Positions 60,411 to 64,000 of a DNA stretch of 64,000 nt are shown piece after piece. The first letter of the stretch is position 1; every line of letters starts with the position of its first letter. The notes under the pieces were generated by a model. That model ran no database searches. It had not been told where the DNA came from and worked only from the letters and a program-made list of their open reading frames with translations. This stretch comes from Calendula officinalis (lineage: Eukaryota > Streptophyta > Magnoliopsida > Asterales > Asteraceae): the NCBI GenBank assembly GCA_963853835.1, contig OY970827.1, positions 78,881,234 to 78,945,233 of the forward strand, read 5' to 3'. The position numbers were made by a program, and so were the translations under genes.

Positions 60411-60961
60411 AGGGAACAAACCCTAAAAACACGCCTGACAACAATGAGAATTAAAATTAGGGTTTCTTGACTATTGGGCCAATACTCCATGGACCATTAA
60501 ACAACAAGCAAATGCACATTACCTACTTTGAATTATATATATATATTTTTTAATTTGATTTTCATAAAAAAAGGTAGAATTCAGCTAACTTTTTTGTTTG
60601 TGTCTAGATACTAATCGTTTTTGCTTTATAAATTTATTGAAGCTATTCATTCGATCTCCTTATGTATTATTTATCACAAAGTTGTTATTATAGGTATGTA
60701 ACGAAATCAGAATCGATGATTTTTGTGTTACTATTTCAATTGATTTAACGGCTTTCCATGTCACGTGAATAACCGTACCCAGTAAGATTTCCCTTAGCGT
60801 AACCGAAATGGGGAGATTTTTTAATAATTGAACTCACTTGGAAGACTTTGCGATTATAGCGAGTTTACGTTTCAAACTTTGCGATAGTGAGTTTACGATT
60901 GAACTTTACGATTTGTAACTTTAAGTTTACGATTGTAAACTTCACTATTTATGATTCTTAA

Positions 60962-61101
60962 GTTTACGATCGTAAAGAGTTTCCGTTCAAACTTTACGGT
61001 TAACGATTGCTGGTTTAGGATTACGATCCAAGTTCACGATCGTAAAGAGTTTCCGTTCAAACTTTATGGTTAACGATTGCTGGTTTATGATTACGATCCA
61101 A
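60962..61101 (+). repeat. 70-bp tandem duplication
   Basis: Units 60962-61031 and 61032-61101 share cacgatcgtaaagagtttcc and ggttaacgattgctggttta with few changes. It lies in a wider zone (60850-61140) with repeated 'ttacgat' words on both strands. Confidence 0.85.
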
Positions 61102-62872
61102 GTTCACGATTACGATCCGTATCGTGATCGTGAAGTTACCGAAAACAGTTATTTGAATCGTGAAAGTTCGTCTTCTTCATGAAGAACAGAGACGAACGTA
61201 AAGTGACGAAAAACTCACTTAATCAACCATAACTTCTTTAATTCTTAACCAAATTGAATGATTCCAATTGCAATTTGTTAGAAATTCTGTTTAGCTCGTT
61301 TTACTCTAACCAAACACACCAACACTGAACAAAAACTGATCGACTTTTTTATTTTATAGTAGAAAACAAGTGTGTTCATGCGCCACTTGTCATCATTTGA
61401 TTGGATGGGAGTTTCCCCCCACTTCGTTTTTAGGCCATAACTTAATTTTTCTTTGTAATTTTTTTGTAAATGTAAATAGTTTTGAATTATATGATAATTT
61501 ATATATCAAGTAGATTAAAAATGTTATATCTAAATTTATAATTTTGTTATGTTTTCTTCAAAAAAACTCAAATTTCATAAGAATGACAGAAAACTCGCGA
61601 TAAGTTGAGTCTTATGCCGCCTTATCTTAAGTCTCGCATAATACTACTGTCATGAGCTATTTCGTAACGTTGGAGTCGCAACCGCGACTTTTTTTTTAAC
61701 ACTAGTTATACCCCATGTTAAAAACGAAATCACCGTTCCAACATGAGGAGACTTGGACACACTTTACTATGGTGATAATTAAAAGCTGCTAAAGGCTATT
61801 AATGAGTAATGACTATTGAAAACTATTAATGACAACTAATGACTTTTAAAAATTATTAAAGATTATTAAATTAGTTTGTATGGTTAAAATTAAAAGCTGG
61901 TAAAGACTTTTATTAAAGACTATTAATGATCCGGGCTTGGTAATCCCGAATTAGACGCCCGACATTAAAATTTATTAAAGATGGCCGGCATTCGATTGGG
62001 TATTAAAGAGTATTTAATTCAGCGGGTGAAATGTAAATCCAGGATTTAGAATCCCGGAATTGTCAAAAGCAATAAAGGACATCTAAAATTCGGGTTTTTG
62101 AAACTACCATATAAGTAAAAGAAGGTAGAAAAGTAGCATATAAACATTTAATTTTATAAAATTATTTAAATTTTGAAAAAACTTCCAAATTTACATGTCC
62201 AATATGTAAGAAAAACTTGATTGTTCCGAGATTAGCTAGGTTAAATAAATGCACTGACCAGAGCCGAGTTTAAAACCATAATAGAAATTTGCTCAAAATA
62301 TCCACCCATGACAGATTGTTCTCCCGCAACTTTTCTCTATTAAATTCATTGTTGCGAAAAAGCTCCATGAAAGAATCACAAAGTTTCAAGGCTTTCAAAG
62401 TAAGAACACCTTAATTGGTTGCACTTAAAAGGATCATAAATAATTAATGTACACACGTCGTCTAATTAATATTCTCCTTGTAATTGTGGCTATAGAGTTG
62501 TGGTCTAACATATACATTACACGGTGGAAATACAAGACCCGATTCCCAATTCCCTTTTGAAAGACCGCAACTTAGAAGATTCTCTTTATTTTTTGAGAAA
62601 CAACAAAATTCATTTCAGAGTCGTAGTTCTTTTCATTTACTGGGCTTTACGGTGTTATAAAAAGAAGATGACACTCTACTCGAAAAAACTAAAAAAATAG
62701 ACATTGGAAGATAACGTACAATTTAATTTTTTTCTTTTTTTTTGGAGTTCAAATAGAGTAAAAAAATTTTCTAAATCGATTATATATATATATACGAAGT
62801 ATATTTTTTTTAATTTTATCTAGCTTCTTGCTAGATTTCTATATTTATACGATACTGCGGTTGAATTTTGGG

Positions 62873-63184
62873 CTGAGAGGGTAAGGTATGGTGGCTTAAA
62901 CCATTTGGCCACCTATGCGCCCTTTGTGTCACATCACTATTTCACATTTAAAACCTCAAATATCACTTCTACCATTACTAACCAATAATATTCATTTAGG
63001 ACCCACCAAAATATCCTCACTCACAAAATATACTTAAAAAAACCCCTCTCTCTCTCCTCGCCAAAATTCCGACTTGAGGCTTCACTCACCCCACATGAGA
63101 TATGGTGTCTTGATGATGTGGATGTGAAAAACATGCCACCTAGACAATTATGGGGTGGGTCTCGCCACCATACCCCTCACTCTG
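62873..63184. mobile_element. TIR element, class unclear
   Basis: CTGAGAGGGTAAGGTATGGTGGC at the left mirrors GCCACCATACCCCTCACTCTG at the right. No clear target duplication. Confidence 0.5.
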
Positions 63185-63794
63185 ATTAATGAAGGGGCCC
63201 GACAAGACTTACACGTGGATTAAGGGGTCGAAGTTGCTAGGATTCTTCCAAGATTTGTTTTTTGAGATTTAGAATTCTTGGTGTTGGTCCACACAGAGTG
63301 TAAATGGAGCGTAGAAGAGTGGAGGGGACATTTTTTTTGAAATGTAACTAATTAAATGGTGAAATAAAAATAATTAACACATGATAATTCTTTTTAACTC
63401 TTTTTTCTTAATTATCAAGTAATAATATTCACAAATCTCTAGCAATAAAACAACCAAGGAAGATACGGGTTTCATCTTCTAGATTGTCGTCTCAACTTGG
63501 GCATCTAGTGGAGTGAAGATCAATATCTTTGTTATCGAGATTAATCCTTCATTTGCAATCTTCCAAGCTAGGATGTTGACCATTCAAACTAAATTATTCA
63601 ACCGGTAGCCATTTTGAAAAATGATAAGAGTAGCTATTTTGGATCAATTTCTTCCTCATGTCACACACGAAAAAATCCAACAGGGTCCCAAAGAACAAAT
63701 CCATTTGTCTTCCTCATTTCTAAATAAAATTGGTTGGACATCAAATTGTTAAAAGTTTCTTAAGTTGTACCAATTATTGGTTCCTAAATTGCAG

Positions 63795-63950
63795 CCTGCC
63801 CCAGGCCCATTAACAGCAGGCAGGCCCATTAGTTGAGATGGGAAGTCTGGGCCCATCTAAATGGGAGAGATTTAAATAAGGACCAATAGAATTTAGAATA
63901 TATGGTAGTAGGCCCAACCCGAATTAGAACATCCAAGTACAGGCCCATCT
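63795..63950. promoter_or_regulatory. Cluster of GGCCCA (site II-like) motifs
   Basis: At least five GGCCCA/TGGGCC motifs within 160 bp, with a 'atttaaataag' TATA-like word near 63871. Such site II elements mark promoters of ribosomal-protein and proliferation genes in plants, so a gene may start just past the right edge. Inference only. Confidence 0.35.
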
Positions 63951-64000
63951 AAATTTGAGGAATTATCGCGAGGCCAATAATTCCCATAATCATCTTTTAA

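Larger units (their letters stand above)
58991..64000. other. Repeat-poor intergenic tail with no confident gene
   Basis: A weak minus-strand transcription unit, a tandem duplication, one TIR element and a GGCCCA cluster are listed separately. Otherwise I see nothing. Confidence 0.5.

Overview
This is nuclear DNA of a flowering plant. It is AT-rich, with short introns, plant-only gene families (SPL, COBRA, LONGIFOLIA, plastid BCCP) and many plant DNA transposons. Gene structures and repeat types suggest a eudicot, perhaps an asterid. That placement is inference, because nothing in the window fixes the species.

Layout from left to right. The first 2.3 kb is foldback repeats. An SPL6-like transcription factor gene follows (2378-4733, +) with a near-perfect miR156 site. 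From 4.7 to 12.3 kb there is repeat DNA: a Harbinger-type MITE filled with a GGT-rich array, then a young non-autonomous LTR retrotransposon with intact LTRs, PBS, PPT and target duplication. Two tandem COBRA-like genes come next (12360-16342 and 17351-21193, both +). The second carries a 1-base deletion in exon 5. At 23.4-27.0 kb (+) is a gene for an 817-residue protein with two tandem FCP1-like HAD phosphatase domains, both with altered catalytic motifs.

From 27 to 40 kb the window is transposon-dominated: a hAT element with an exact 8-bp target duplication, two TIR elements set between (TA)n arrays, nested Stowaway MITEs, and a Pack-MULE with an exact 9-bp target duplication that has captured a fragment of 10-formyltetrahydrofolate synthetase.

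The right part is denser in genes: a LONGIFOLIA/TRM protein (40340-42847, +), a broken TOM5 copy (43.7-44.3 kb, +), a RING-H2 protein (45301-46023, -), replication protein A 70 kDa subunit (47739-51021, -) with two E2F-type promoter sites, the ER protein Asterix (52497-54235, +) with a Helitron in intron 1, and the plastid biotin carboxyl carrier protein of acetyl-CoA carboxylase (55929-57791, -). From 58 to 64 kb there are mainly MITEs and one weak unassigned transcription unit.

The genes do not form a pathway. They are independent housekeeping and developmental genes. The coherent story is mobile-element activity in introns and intergenic DNA. All coding gene models were built by hand from splice sites that keep the reading frame, and their lengths were checked for divisibility by three.
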